Below, one piece after another: positions 1-6,696 of a stretch of 9,534 nt of DNA (position 1 is the first letter of the stretch; each line of letters opens with the position of its first letter). The notes under the pieces are model-generated. The model was not told the origin of the DNA. It saw only the letters and a list, made by a program, of their open reading frames with translations, and did no database searches. Made by a program: the position numbers and the translations under genes. Source of the stretch: Clostridium sp. (GTDB lineage Bacteria > Bacillota > Clostridia > Lachnospirales > Lachnospiraceae); the NCBI GenBank assembly GCA_018377235.1, contig JAGZZT010000030.1, positions 1 through 9,534 of the forward strand, in the 5' to 3' direction.

Positions 1-48
1 TACTTTTACTGATAAATCAAACTGATTGTACTTCTTGCACATTTATGT

Positions 49-54
49 AAGGAG
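49..54 (+). promoter_or_regulatory. Ribosome binding site deciding the integrase start
   Basis: AAGGAG ends 7 bases before the ATG at 62 and selects that start over the upstream in-frame TTG at 26. Confidence 0.7.
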
Positions 55-61
55 TGAAATC

Positions 62-1246
62 ATGGCAAAAGACCCTATTAAGAAAGCAGAAAACGGAACT
101 TATTATTTTAGAGCAAACTTAGGTTTTCATCCAATTACCGGAAAACAGATTCAGAAATACAAAAGCGGATTCAAGACAAAAAAGGAAGCCAGAGAAGCAT
201 ATTCAAAGCTTATGCTTACATCCACAGAGGAATTGACAGAAAAGAAACAGCAACTATCCTTTCAGCAGTTCATTGAGGAAACTTACCTGCCTTGGTATAA
301 AACGCAGGTAAAGGAAAGCACCTATCTGAACCGCCGTTCTACCATCCAGAAACATTTTTCATACTTTTATAAAATGACGGTGGATGAGATAGAACCCATT
401 AACGTCCAGAACTGGCAGCTTGAACTTGCAAAAGAATTTAGTCCAAACTATATCCGTATTGTACAGGGTATGCTCTCCATTGCCTTTGACAGAGCAGTTG
501 TTCTCGGTCTTGCAAAGAAAAATCCGTCACGAATGATAGGAAACATCAAGAGCAAGAAAACAAAAGTGGATTTTTGGACACTGGATGAATTTCAAAAGGT
601 AATTTCCCTGCTCTACAAGGGCGATTATTACGAACATTACCTTTTCATTTCATACTGGCTCCTGTTTATGACCGGAATGAGAATCGGAGAAGCCGCAGCC
701 CTGCAATGGTCGGACATCAACTTTGAAACCGGACTTTTAAGTATCACAAAAACGCTGTACTATAAAACAATGGACGAATACAAATTTGTGGAACCAAAGA
801 CACAAGCCAGTATTCGCACTATCTATATTGACACAGATACCATCAAAGAATTAAAAGCATGGCAGGAAGTACAGCAAAAGGTTTTAAAGGACTGTGACCT
901 TGTACTAAGCTATAATGGGATTCCCACCAGTAAGCACACCCTCCCACGGGCATTAGAAAAACTTGCTGGATTGGCAGGCGTACACCGTATCAAGATTCAT
1001 GCACTCAGACATTCCCATGCTTCTCTGCTCATCAGTATGGGAGAAAATCCTTTATTGATTAAAGAACGTCTAGGGCATGAAAAGATACAGACCACGTTGG
1101 GAACCTACGGACATTTATATCCCAACACCAACGTGGAAGTTGCCAAAAAATTAACTGGCGTTCTCACTTATACTCCAGCAACAACCAGTGTTGCCGATTA
1201 CACCAGCAATCAGCATACAGCAATCTATCACAGAGCAGTTGAATAA
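62..1246 (+). CDS. int: Tyrosine integrase of an integrative (Tn916/ICE-like) element
   Basis: Site-specific tyrosine recombinase, 394 residues, that would integrate and excise the element lying to the left. An N-terminal AP2-like arm-binding region spans about residues 1-50 (YYFRANLGF, then GKQIQKYKSGFKTKKEA). A SAM-like core-binding domain follows at about 65-165 and the catalytic domain at about 170-365. The catalytic set is complete: R207 in TGMRIGE, K246 in PKTQAS, H313-x-x-R316 in HALRHSH, H339 in LGHE and the nucleophile Y349 in GTYGH. The ATG at 62 is preferred because AAGGAG lies at 49-54; a TTG at 26 in the same frame has no ribosome binding site. The gene points at the 3' end of guaA and ends about 80 bp from it, the usual arrangement for an integrase beside its attachment site. 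It is AT-richer than the chromosomal genes to the right. A possible excisionase would lie outside the window. Family assignment is firm; the exact element type is inferred. Confidence 0.93.
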   Translation: MAKDPIKKAENGTYYFRANLGFHPITGKQIQKYKSGFKTKKEAREAYSKLMLTSTEELTEKKQQLSFQQFIEETYLPWYKTQVKESTYLNRRSTIQKHFSYFYKMTVDEIEPINVQNWQLELAKEFSPNYIRIVQGMLSIAFDRAVVLGLAKKNPSRMIGNIKSKKTKVDFWTLDEFQKVISLLYKGDYYEHYLFISYWLLFMTGMRIGEAAALQWSDINFETGLLSITKTLYYKTMDEYKFVEPKTQASIRTIYIDTDTIKELKAWQEVQQKVLKDCDLVLSYNGIPTSKHTLPRALEKLAGLAGVHRIKIHALRHSHASLLISMGENPLLIKERLGHEKIQTTLGTYGHLYPNTNVEVAKKLTGVLTYTPATTSVADYTSNQHTAIYHRAVE

Positions 1247-1247
1247 A

Positions 1248-1269
1248 AAAATGCAATCAAAATGCAATC
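1248..1269. repeat. Perfect tandem 11-bp repeat, probable integrase arm-binding sites
   Basis: AAAATGCAATC occurs twice head to tail (1248-1258 and 1259-1269) with no mismatch, directly after the integrase stop codon and about 60 bp from the guaA end. In Tn916-family elements the integrase N-terminal domain binds short direct repeats near the element ends (DR-2 sites), so this is the expected position. Binding here is inferred; the repeat itself is seen directly. Confidence 0.6.
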
Positions 1270-1271
1270 CT

Positions 1272-1318
1272 AAAAGGAAAGAGCCTCAAAACCCTTGAAA
1301 ATAAAGGCTTTGAAGCTC
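1272..1318 (-). terminator. Possible intrinsic terminator for guaA, supplied by the element
   Basis: Read on the minus strand, GAGCTTCAAA (1318-1309) can pair with TTTGAGGCTC (1290-1281) as a 10-bp stem with one G-U pair and an 18-nt loop. It is followed by TTTCCTTTT. The hairpin begins 9 bp past the guaA stop codon and so lies at or just beyond the element junction. The long loop and interrupted U-tract make it a moderate candidate. Confidence 0.45.
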
Positions 1319-1345
1319 TGCTCCAACTATTCAAACTCAATTGTT
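1319..1345. other. Putative attachment-site junction (element / guaA 3' end)
   Basis: The last guaA codons and TAG stop (1327-1329) lie here, between the integrase-side repeat and the chromosomal gene. The 3' end of guaA is a known insertion hotspot for genomic islands and ICEs. The crossover point is probably within the final coding bases, because the gene stays in frame with a normal length. The exact core cannot be fixed without the other element end or an empty site. Confidence 0.45.
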
Positions 1346-2868
1346 GCCGGCGGCTTTCCTGTACAGTCATACATAACGCGGTTAACGCCTTTAACCTCGT
1401 TGACGATTCTGCTGGTTACTTTGCTCAGCACCTCCCACGGGATTTCTGCTGCTTCTGCAGTCATGAAATCGCTGGTGAGTACGGCACGCAGAGCAATGGC
1501 ATAGTCATATGTTCTGCCATCTCCCATACATCCAACGGATCTCATATTTGTCAATGCAGCGAAATACTGGCCGAGATTCTTGGCGATACCTGCCTTATCA
1601 ATCTCCTCACGGTAAATTGCATCTGCATCCTGTACAATCTTTACCTTCTCCGGTGTGATATCACCGATGATTCTTACGCCAAGACCTGGTCCCGGGAACG
1701 GCTGACGGAATACCAGATGCTCCGGAATGCCAAGCTCCAGTCCTGCCTTTCTTACCTCATCCTTGAACAGCATGCGAAGCGGCTCAATGATCTCCTTGAA
1801 ATCCACATGCTCTGGAAGTCCTCCTACGTTGTGGTGGGACTTGATAACAGCAGACTTTCCAAGTCCAGACTCGATCACATCTGGGTAAATGGTTCCCTGA
1901 ACTAAGAAGTCAACGGCTCCTATCTTCTTAGCTTCCTCTTCAAATACGCGGATAAACTCCTCGCCGATAATTTTTCTCTTTGTCTCCGGATCAGTCTCTC
2001 CTGCCAGCTTTGCATAGAAACGCTCCTGAGCATTCACGCGGACAAAGTTTAAATCATACGGGCCATTTGGTCCAAATACTGCCTCTACCTCGTCTCCCTC
2101 GTTCTTTCTTAAAAGACCATGGTCAACGAAAACGCAGGTCAGCTGTTTTCCAACTGCCTTTGCCATCATAACTGCCGCTACAGAAGAATCGACCCCACCG
2201 GATAATGCACAGAGTACGCGTCCAGAACCTACCTTCTCGCGAATTGCCTCAATGGAACTCTCCACGAAAGCATCCATCTTCCAGTCTCCCTTGCAGCCGC
2301 ATACATTGTATACAAAGTTAGACAGCATCTTTGTGCCTTCCTGTGTATGCATAACTTCTGGATGCCACTGTACAGAATACCACTTCTTCTCTGGATATTC
2401 CATAGCAGCTACCGGACATACAGGAGTATGTGCTGTAACAGCGAAGCCTTCTGGAGCCTCCTCAATATAATCTGTATGGCTCATCCAGCAGATAGTCTTC
2501 TGTGAAACGCCTGTAAACAGCTTGGAGGCTGTATCTACGTCTACTTCTGTCTTTCCATACTCACTGACAGGAGCAGTAGCTACCTTTCCATTCAATAAAT
2601 AAGCCATCAGCTGAGCGCCATAGCAGATACCTAAAACAGGAATACCCAGTTCAAAGATCTCTTTTGAACAGCGAGGAGAATCGTCCCCATATACACTGTT
2701 AGGTCCGCCGGTAAAAATGATTCCCTTTGGGTTCATCTCTTTAATTTTCTCAATCGGCATACTGTACGGATGTACTTCACAATATACGTTGCATTCTCTT
2801 ACTCTTCTTGCAATTAACTGATTATACTGGCCGCCAAAATCCAGTACAATAATCATCTCTTTTTCCAC
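1327..2868 (-). CDS. guaA: GMP synthase (glutamine-hydrolysing)
   Basis: Cytosolic enzyme converting XMP to GMP with ATP and glutamine-derived ammonia, the last step of de novo GMP synthesis. It has 513 residues, a normal full length. The class I glutamine amidotransferase domain is at about 5-190, with nucleophile C82 in GICYGAQ and H169/E171 in QWHPEV. The ATP pyrophosphatase domain follows, with PP-loop SGGVDSS at 223-229. The C-terminal dimerisation domain ends in KPPATIEFE. The start is a GTG at 2868-2866, placed 7 nt after GGAGG; an ATG four codons later (MIIVLDFGGQ) lacks that spacing. It has its own promoter (TTGCCA-N17-TATAAT) just downstream of the acetyltransferase gene. Its 3' end is the apparent insertion site of the mobile element. 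Most GuaA proteins end in IEWE, so the terminal F may be native or may come from the element. Confidence 0.97.
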   Translation of the reverse strand: MEKEMIIVLDFGGQYNQLIARRVRECNVYCEVHPYSMPIEKIKEMNPKGIIFTGGPNSVYGDDSPRCSKEIFELGIPVLGICYGAQLMAYLLNGKVATAPVSEYGKTEVDVDTASKLFTGVSQKTICWMSHTDYIEEAPEGFAVTAHTPVCPVAAMEYPEKKWYSVQWHPEVMHTQEGTKMLSNFVYNVCGCKGDWKMDAFVESSIEAIREKVGSGRVLCALSGGVDSSVAAVMMAKAVGKQLTCVFVDHGLLRKNEGDEVEAVFGPNGPYDLNFVRVNAQERFYAKLAGETDPETKRKIIGEEFIRVFEEEAKKIGAVDFLVQGTIYPDVIESGLGKSAVIKSHHNVGGLPEHVDFKEIIEPLRMLFKDEVRKAGLELGIPEHLVFRQPFPGPGLGVRIIGDITPEKVKIVQDADAIYREEIDKAGIAKNLGQYFAALTNMRSVGCMGDGRTYDYAIALRAVLTSDFMTAEAAEIPWEVLSKVTSRIVNEVKGVNRVMYDCTGKPPATIEFE

Positions 2869-2875
2869 GAGTATT

Positions 2876-2880
2876 CCTCC
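2876..2880 (-). promoter_or_regulatory. Ribosome binding site supporting the GTG start of guaA
   Basis: GGAGG on the minus strand with a 7-nt spacer (AATACTC) to the GTG at 2868. It supports GTG rather than the downstream ATG. Confidence 0.7.
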
Positions 2881-2905
2881 TATAATTCTTCACTGTTGTC
2901 GCAGT

Positions 2906-2929
2906 CTGCAAAAGGGGAAACTTCCGCAG
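2906..2929 (-). promoter_or_regulatory. Hairpin in the guaA 5' leader
   Basis: On the minus strand CTGCGGAAG (2929-2921) pairs with CTTTTGCAG (2914-2906), a 9-bp stem with two G-U pairs and a 6-nt loop TTTCCC. It lies within the first bases of the predicted transcript and is not followed by a U-run, so it is not a terminator. A role in mRNA stability or translation is possible. It does not resemble a purine riboswitch. Confidence 0.4.
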
Positions 2930-2938
2930 TCTATTGTT

Positions 2939-2967
2939 ATTATAAGCCACTCTCTCCTGCTTGGCAA
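2939..2967 (-). promoter_or_regulatory. guaA promoter (sigma-A type)
   Basis: Minus strand: -35 TTGCCA (2967-2962), 17-bp spacer, -10 TATAAT (2944-2939). Transcription would start near 2932, giving a leader of about 60 nt before the GTG start. A perfect -10 with ideal spacing makes this a strong candidate. It lets guaA be transcribed independently of the genes upstream. Confidence 0.75.
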
Positions 2968-2996
2968 CAGGATTTTCTAAAACTGAAGAACCTTCT

Positions 2997-3527
2997 CTAA
3001 AGTTCCAGGACCTTTCTGATTCCTGTATAGGTTCCTTCCATAAACGATTCTCCTGCTGTGACATAGCCATTTGCCTCATAAAAACCGTTCAGCGGCTCAT
3101 TTCCCAGCTGGCAGTCTAAACGGATTCCCTTTTTTCCATACGTTCTGGCATATTTCTTTATCAGCCTCAGAAACGCGGTGCCGGCCCCAGGCATTCCCGT
3201 TCTGGTAGCCAGATGATGAATGTAAAAATACTCTCTGCTTCCATCCTCCCATCTGTCATCTTCCTCCAGCAGCGCTGCCACTCCAGCTGTCTTTCCATCT
3301 TTCATAAGAAAAAACAGACATCCAGATCTGGCCTGTGCGCGGAAATATTCCTCCGAATAAACGTCCAGATATTCTTCATCGTTCCATTGCTTCAGCCCTA
3401 TCTGATCCATCCAGTCGATCCTCTCCTGAAGTATCTGGATAAACTCTGGAATCTGCGACTCCTCTGTCTGCTTCATTTCATAGATACTGGCCGAACTTTC
3501 TTCTGTCTGTGATTTTATCGTTCTCAT
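2997..3527 (-). CDS. GNAT-family N-acetyltransferase
   Basis: Predicted cytosolic acetyl-CoA-dependent acetyltransferase of 176 residues; the acceptor is unknown. The N-terminal helix region (IPEFIQILQERIDWMDQIGLKQW, about 26-48) is typical of small Gcn5-like proteins. The acetyl-CoA-binding motif A is at 103-120 (IHHLATRTGMPGAGTAFL, with the R-x-x-x-x-G-x-G-like loop). The motif B region LNGFYEANGY is at 146-155. I chose the ATG at 3527 because GGAG lies 4 nt upstream; an in-frame TTG at 3545 would add six residues but has only a poor A-rich ribosome binding site. It follows uvrA by 84 bp with no clear terminator or promoter between, so it is probably co-transcribed with uvrA. Nothing seen links its function to repair. 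Family call is good; substrate cannot be stated. Confidence 0.85.
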   Translation of the reverse strand: MRTIKSQTEESSASIYEMKQTEESQIPEFIQILQERIDWMDQIGLKQWNDEEYLDVYSEEYFRAQARSGCLFFLMKDGKTAGVAALLEEDDRWEDGSREYFYIHHLATRTGMPGAGTAFLRLIKKYARTYGKKGIRLDCQLGNEPLNGFYEANGYVTAGESFMEGTYTGIRKVLEL

Positions 3528-3611
3528 TTTGCTCCATTTTCCCAATATTTTTTCTCGCTGCTTTTCCGGCGTTTTCCTGTACGCCTCACCTTTCGCTCTG
3601 CTTAACTGCTT

Positions 3612-6332
3612 TTATTTCTTCTCTGTTTCTGCTGTCCCCATATTCAGGTATTTCTTCACATACTGTCCTGTGTAGGAAACGGGGTTTTCTGCCACCTGCT
3701 CCGGTGTTCCCTGGGCAATGACAGTTCCTCCTTTATCTCCTCCGTTTGGACCAATATCAATCAGATAGTCCGCCGTTTTAATCACATCCAGATTGTGTTC
3801 AATTACAACAACCGTATTGCCTCCGTCTGAAAGACGTCTGAGAATCTCGATCAGCTTGTGTACATCAGCAAAATGAAGGCCCGTAGTAGGCTCGTCTAAA
3901 ATATAAATCGTTTTTCCTGTTCCCCGCTTGCTCAGCTCTGTGGCCAGCTTAATGCGCTGTGCCTCTCCTCCTGATAGCTGGGTGGACGGCTGTCCCAGGC
4001 GGACATAGGAAAGCCCCACATCGTTCAGAGTCTCTATTTTCCTGTAAATAGACGGCACATTTTCAAAGAAATGAAGCGCTTCCTCCACTGTCATATTCAG
4101 CACATCGTAAATGCTTTTCCCCTTATATTTAACCTCCAGGGTCTCTCTGTTATATCTCTTTCCGCCGCAGACCTCACAGGGCACATACACATCCGGCAGA
4201 AAATGCATCTCGATTTTAATAATTCCGTCTCCGCTGCAGGCCTCACACCGTCCGCCTTTTTTATTGAAACTGAATCTTCCTTTGTTGTAGCCCTTGGCCT
4301 TTGCATCCGGGGTAGAAGCAAACAGATCCCGGATCAGATCAAAAGCGCCTGTATAGGTAGCTGGATTGGAACGGGGTGTCCGTCCAATAGGCGACTGATC
4401 TATGGCAATAATCTTATCCAGCTGCTCCGTTCCCTGGATTTCCTTATGTTTGCCTGGAATCGTTCTGGCCCTGTTAAGCTTCTTTGCCAGAGCCTTATAC
4501 AAAATCTCGTTTACCAGAGAACTTTTTCCTGAACCCGAAACTCCTGTCACACAGGTCATCACGCCCAGAGGAAATGAAACGTCAATATTCTTTAAGTTAT
4601 TCTCTGCAGCTCCCTTTACGGTAATCCACCCTGTCGGCTTCCTGCGCTCTGATGGAACGGGAATCTTAATTCTGCCGCTCAGATAAGCTCCTGTAATGGA
4701 CTCCTTACACTTCATGATCTGCTTTGCCGTACCTACAGCCACCACATTTCCACCATGTTCCCCTGCTCCAGGTCCGATATCCACAATACAGTCCGCTGCC
4801 AGCATGGTATCTTCATCGTGTTCTACCACCAGCACCGTGTTTCCTAAATCCCGGAGATGCAGAAGCGTCTTTAAGAGCTTATCATTATCCTTCTGGTGAA
4901 GTCCGATACTGGGCTCGTCCAGAATATAGGCAACGCCTACAAGTCCAGATCCAATCTGCGTCGCCAGACGGATTCTCTGAGCCTCTCCACCAGACAGTGT
5001 GCCAGTCGCTCTGGCTAAAGTCAGGTAATCCAGTCCCACATCGATCAGAAAACTGACTCTGGCCCTGATTTCTTTCAAAATCGGTGCTCCGATAGTCTCC
5101 TGCATGGAGGTCAGATTCAGTCCGTCAATGAACTCCCTGTATTTGACAATAGACATATTAGTAGCCTCGAAAATATTTTTCCCGCCTACCGTCACTGCCA
5201 GAGCCTCTTTCTTCAGTCTCTGGCCCTTGCAGACAGGACATGGCGTAATCCTCATATACGTCTCATATTCCGCCTTCATCGCATCGGAAAAAGTTTCCCT
5301 GTACTTTCGATTCATATTCTGAATCAGTCCCTCGAAAGCTACGTCATAAACGCCCTCTCCTCTCTGGCCTTTATAATGCACTTTCAAAATTTTGCCTCCG
5401 GTTCCGTGAATCAGAACGTCATGAATCTCCTTGGGATAATCCTGAAATGGCGTGTCCAGGCTGAAGTGGTATTCCTCCACCAGCGCGTCCAAAATCGCCC
5501 GGGTAAAACTGCCCTTGTCTGTACAGGACTGCCATCCCATGCCCACAATCGCCCCCTGGCTGATGCTCAGACTCTTATCTGGGATCAGTAAATCTTCGTC
5601 AAACTCCATCTTATAACCGAGTCCATAGCAGTCAGGGCAGGCACCGAAAGGATTATTGAAAGAAAAGCTTCTGGGTTCCACCTCGTCCACGCTGATTCCA
5701 CAGTCAGGGCAGGCAAAATTCTGGCTGAAATTCATGGATTCCTGCTCAGGAATATCCACAGTCATCAATCCACCAGTCAGTTCCATCACCGTCTCAATAG
5801 AATCCGTCAAGCGCTTCTCAATTCCCGGCTTCACTACCAGACGATCCACCACAATCTCGATATTATGCTTAATATTTTTATCCAGCTTAATCTCCTCAGA
5901 AAGCTCATACAGGCTTCCATCAATCCTCACGCGGACATATCCGCCCTTTCTGGCGTGTTCCAGCACCTTCACATGCTCTCCCTTACGTCCTCGGACTACA
6001 GGTGCCAGCAGCTGAATTTTCGTTCTCTCCGGCATAGCCATAATCTGATCCACCATCTGATCAATCGTCTGTCTGTGAATCTCCCTGCCGCATCCCTCAA
6101 TACTCTCCACATCCGGCTTCTCCATCTGCCCCAGAAACTGCCTTGCATAGGAAGACAGAGATTCCATATAGCGTCGCTGTCCCTCTGCATAAATCGTGTC
6201 AAAAGCCAGTGAAGATTTTCCTGAACCGGAAAGTCCTGTCAAAACCACCAGTTCATTTCTCGGAATATCTACTGATATATTTCTTAAATTGTGCTCATTC
6301 GCTCCTCGTATTTTAATATACTGCTTCGCCAT
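3612..6332 (-). CDS. uvrA: UvrABC excinuclease ATPase subunit UvrA, with an internal in-frame deletion
   Basis: DNA-damage recognition ATPase of nucleotide excision repair, normally acting as a dimer that loads UvrB. Visible parts: Walker A1 (GLSGSGKSS, 33-41), zinc-finger cysteines 208/211 and 232/235, another CPVC pair at 365/368, signature LSGGE at 446 and Walker B1 (YILDEP, 469-474). Then come Walker A2 (GVSGSGKSS, 597-605), the NBD2 Q-loop block around IAIDQSPIGRTPRSNP (642-657), zinc-finger cysteines 696/699 and 719/722, signature LSGGE at 786 and Walker B2 at 809-815. The length is 906 residues against about 940-950 usually. The shortfall is one gap: ...DVESIEG80 runs straight into C81GREIHRQ. 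This omits the NBD1 Q-loop block (LSPAISIDQKT... to the HCPxC region), about 44 residues or 132 bases, at 6092/6093. The rest aligns with ordinary UvrA by eye. The start ATG has GAGGAG at 6344-6339. It is under a LexA-type promoter. It is probably non-functional or altered if the gap is real. Confidence 0.95.
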   Translation of the reverse strand: MAKQYIKIRGANEHNLRNISVDIPRNELVVLTGLSGSGKSSLAFDTIYAEGQRRYMESLSSYARQFLGQMEKPDVESIEGCGREIHRQTIDQMVDQIMAMPERTKIQLLAPVVRGRKGEHVKVLEHARKGGYVRVRIDGSLYELSEEIKLDKNIKHNIEIVVDRLVVKPGIEKRLTDSIETVMELTGGLMTVDIPEQESMNFSQNFACPDCGISVDEVEPRSFSFNNPFGACPDCYGLGYKMEFDEDLLIPDKSLSISQGAIVGMGWQSCTDKGSFTRAILDALVEEYHFSLDTPFQDYPKEIHDVLIHGTGGKILKVHYKGQRGEGVYDVAFEGLIQNMNRKYRETFSDAMKAEYETYMRITPCPVCKGQRLKKEALAVTVGGKNIFEATNMSIVKYREFIDGLNLTSMQETIGAPILKEIRARVSFLIDVGLDYLTLARATGTLSGGEAQRIRLATQIGSGLVGVAYILDEPSIGLHQKDNDKLLKTLLHLRDLGNTVLVVEHDEDTMLAADCIVDIGPGAGEHGGNVVAVGTAKQIMKCKESITGAYLSGRIKIPVPSERRKPTGWITVKGAAENNLKNIDVSFPLGVMTCVTGVSGSGKSSLVNEILYKALAKKLNRARTIPGKHKEIQGTEQLDKIIAIDQSPIGRTPRSNPATYTGAFDLIRDLFASTPDAKAKGYNKGRFSFNKKGGRCEACSGDGIIKIEMHFLPDVYVPCEVCGGKRYNRETLEVKYKGKSIYDVLNMTVEEALHFFENVPSIYRKIETLNDVGLSYVRLGQPSTQLSGGEAQRIKLATELSKRGTGKTIYILDEPTTGLHFADVHKLIEILRRLSDGGNTVVVIEHNLDVIKTADYLIDIGPNGGDKGGTVIAQGTPEQVAENPVSYTGQYVKKYLNMGTAETEKK

Positions 6333-6430
6333 ACCATACTCCTCACTGACAAGTAATCTCTCTATCTTAAATAAGTTCCTCTAAACTGATTCCTTTTCTA
6401 TCTTTTATAGCTTTTACTCATTTTATACAG

Positions 6431-6448
6431 ACCTGCTGCCTGACACAG
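6431..6448 (-). repeat. Leader motif, copy in the uvrA 5' region
   Basis: Minus strand CTGTGT followed by CAGGCAGCAGGT, with TATAAAA a few bases further on. The same arrangement, with two extra bases (AA) between the two parts, lies in the ftsH leader at 8656-8675. See the finding on the shared motif. Confidence 0.45.
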
Positions 6449-6458
6449 CGATTGCTGT
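6445..6458 (-). promoter_or_regulatory. Small hairpin at the 5' end of the predicted uvrA transcript
   Basis: ACAGC-AATC-GCTGT (minus strand) forms a perfect 5-bp stem with a 4-nt loop, starting at the predicted transcription start. It could stabilise the mRNA 5' end. Functional role is inferred. Confidence 0.3.
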
Positions 6459-6464
6459 ATAGTC

Positions 6465-6493
6465 AGTATATCACATCTATTTTTATTTTGCAA
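6465..6493 (-). promoter_or_regulatory. uvrA promoter
   Basis: Minus strand: -35 TTGCAA (6493-6488), 17-bp spacer, -10 TATACT (6470-6465) preceded by TG at the extended -10 position (TGATATACT). The predicted start near 6458 gives a leader of about 125 nt. The LexA operator overlaps the -35 element. Confidence 0.65.
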
Positions 6494-6504
6494 ACATTTG
6501 TTCG
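6491..6504 (-). promoter_or_regulatory. LexA (SOS) operator of uvrA
   Basis: CGAACAAATGTTTG matches the Gram-positive LexA box form CGAAC-N4-GTTYG. It overlaps the start of the uvrA -35 element, a position suited to repression. uvrA is a standard SOS gene in Bacillota. This is the only such box I noticed in the window. Confidence 0.8.
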
Positions 6505-6510
6505 ATTATT

Positions 6511-6588
6511 TTAGGCGTTTTTACCACCTCCAGTCATGAGCTTCATCTTCTTCCCACGCTCGACTTTGTACGGACTCTTTTTATTCAC
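6511..6588 (-). CDS. Possible very small ORF between ftsH and uvrA
   Basis: A frame starting at GTG 6588 would encode 25 residues (MNKKSPYKVERGKKMKLM, then TGGGKNA) and stop at TAA 6511-6513, next to the uvrA LexA box. The frame is open back to a TAA at 6619-6621 but has no ATG before the internal one at 6546. No clear ribosome binding site precedes the GTG. The peptide is basic, with an ordered look and a Gly-rich end. I do not recognise it. It could be a microprotein, the tail of a decayed gene, or chance. Confidence 0.25.
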   Translation of the reverse strand: MNKKSPYKVERGKKMKLMTGGGKNA

Positions 6589-6620
6589 AGGCTCATAAAA
6601 ATTAAACTTTCCTATAAGTT

Positions 6621-6664
6621 AAAAACAGCCAATACAGGGAACTGTCTTTTCCTGTACTGGCTGT
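6621..6664 (-). terminator. Intrinsic terminator of ftsH
   Basis: Minus strand: ACAGCCAGTACAGG (6664-6651) pairs with CCTGTATTGGCTGT (6638-6625), a 14-bp stem with one G-U pair and a 12-nt loop, followed directly by a T-run. It lies 33 bp past the ftsH stop codon and separates ftsH from the uvrA transcription unit. Confidence 0.9.
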
Positions 6665-6696
6665 CGTAAACTCTGTAAACATATATAAAGTGGAAA

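Noticed and set aside
26..61. Upstream TTG start for the integrase
   Set aside because: It lacks a ribosome binding site. The ATG at 62 has AAGGAG at the right distance and gives a typical integrase N-terminus.
2880..2940. Purine (guanine/xanthine) riboswitch upstream of guaA
   Set aside because: The leader is only about 60 nt, with one simple hairpin and none of the three-way-junction signatures. It is too short for that class.
2968..2996. Terminator after the acetyltransferase gene
   Set aside because: Only a 4-bp GAAG/CTTC stem with a 3-nt loop and an interrupted T stretch was found, too weak to call.
2822..3079. Minus-strand 85-codon open frame between guaA and the acetyltransferase
   Set aside because: It overlaps both neighbours in another frame and covers the guaA promoter. 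There is no ribosome binding site or recognisable content.
3546..3611. Terminator between uvrA and the acetyltransferase gene
   Set aside because: A short GGCGT/ACGCC stem exists on the minus strand, but no T-run follows it, so read-through is more likely.
4071..4532. 153-codon plus-strand open frame inside uvrA
   Set aside because: It is antisense to a clear uvrA coding region, has no good ribosome binding site, and its translation has no recognisable domain. It is a shadow frame.
5656..6212. Two overlapping plus-strand open frames opposite the 5' part of uvrA
   Set aside because: They overlap each other and the real gene. Their Ser/Pro-rich or His-rich composition is typical of antisense frames.
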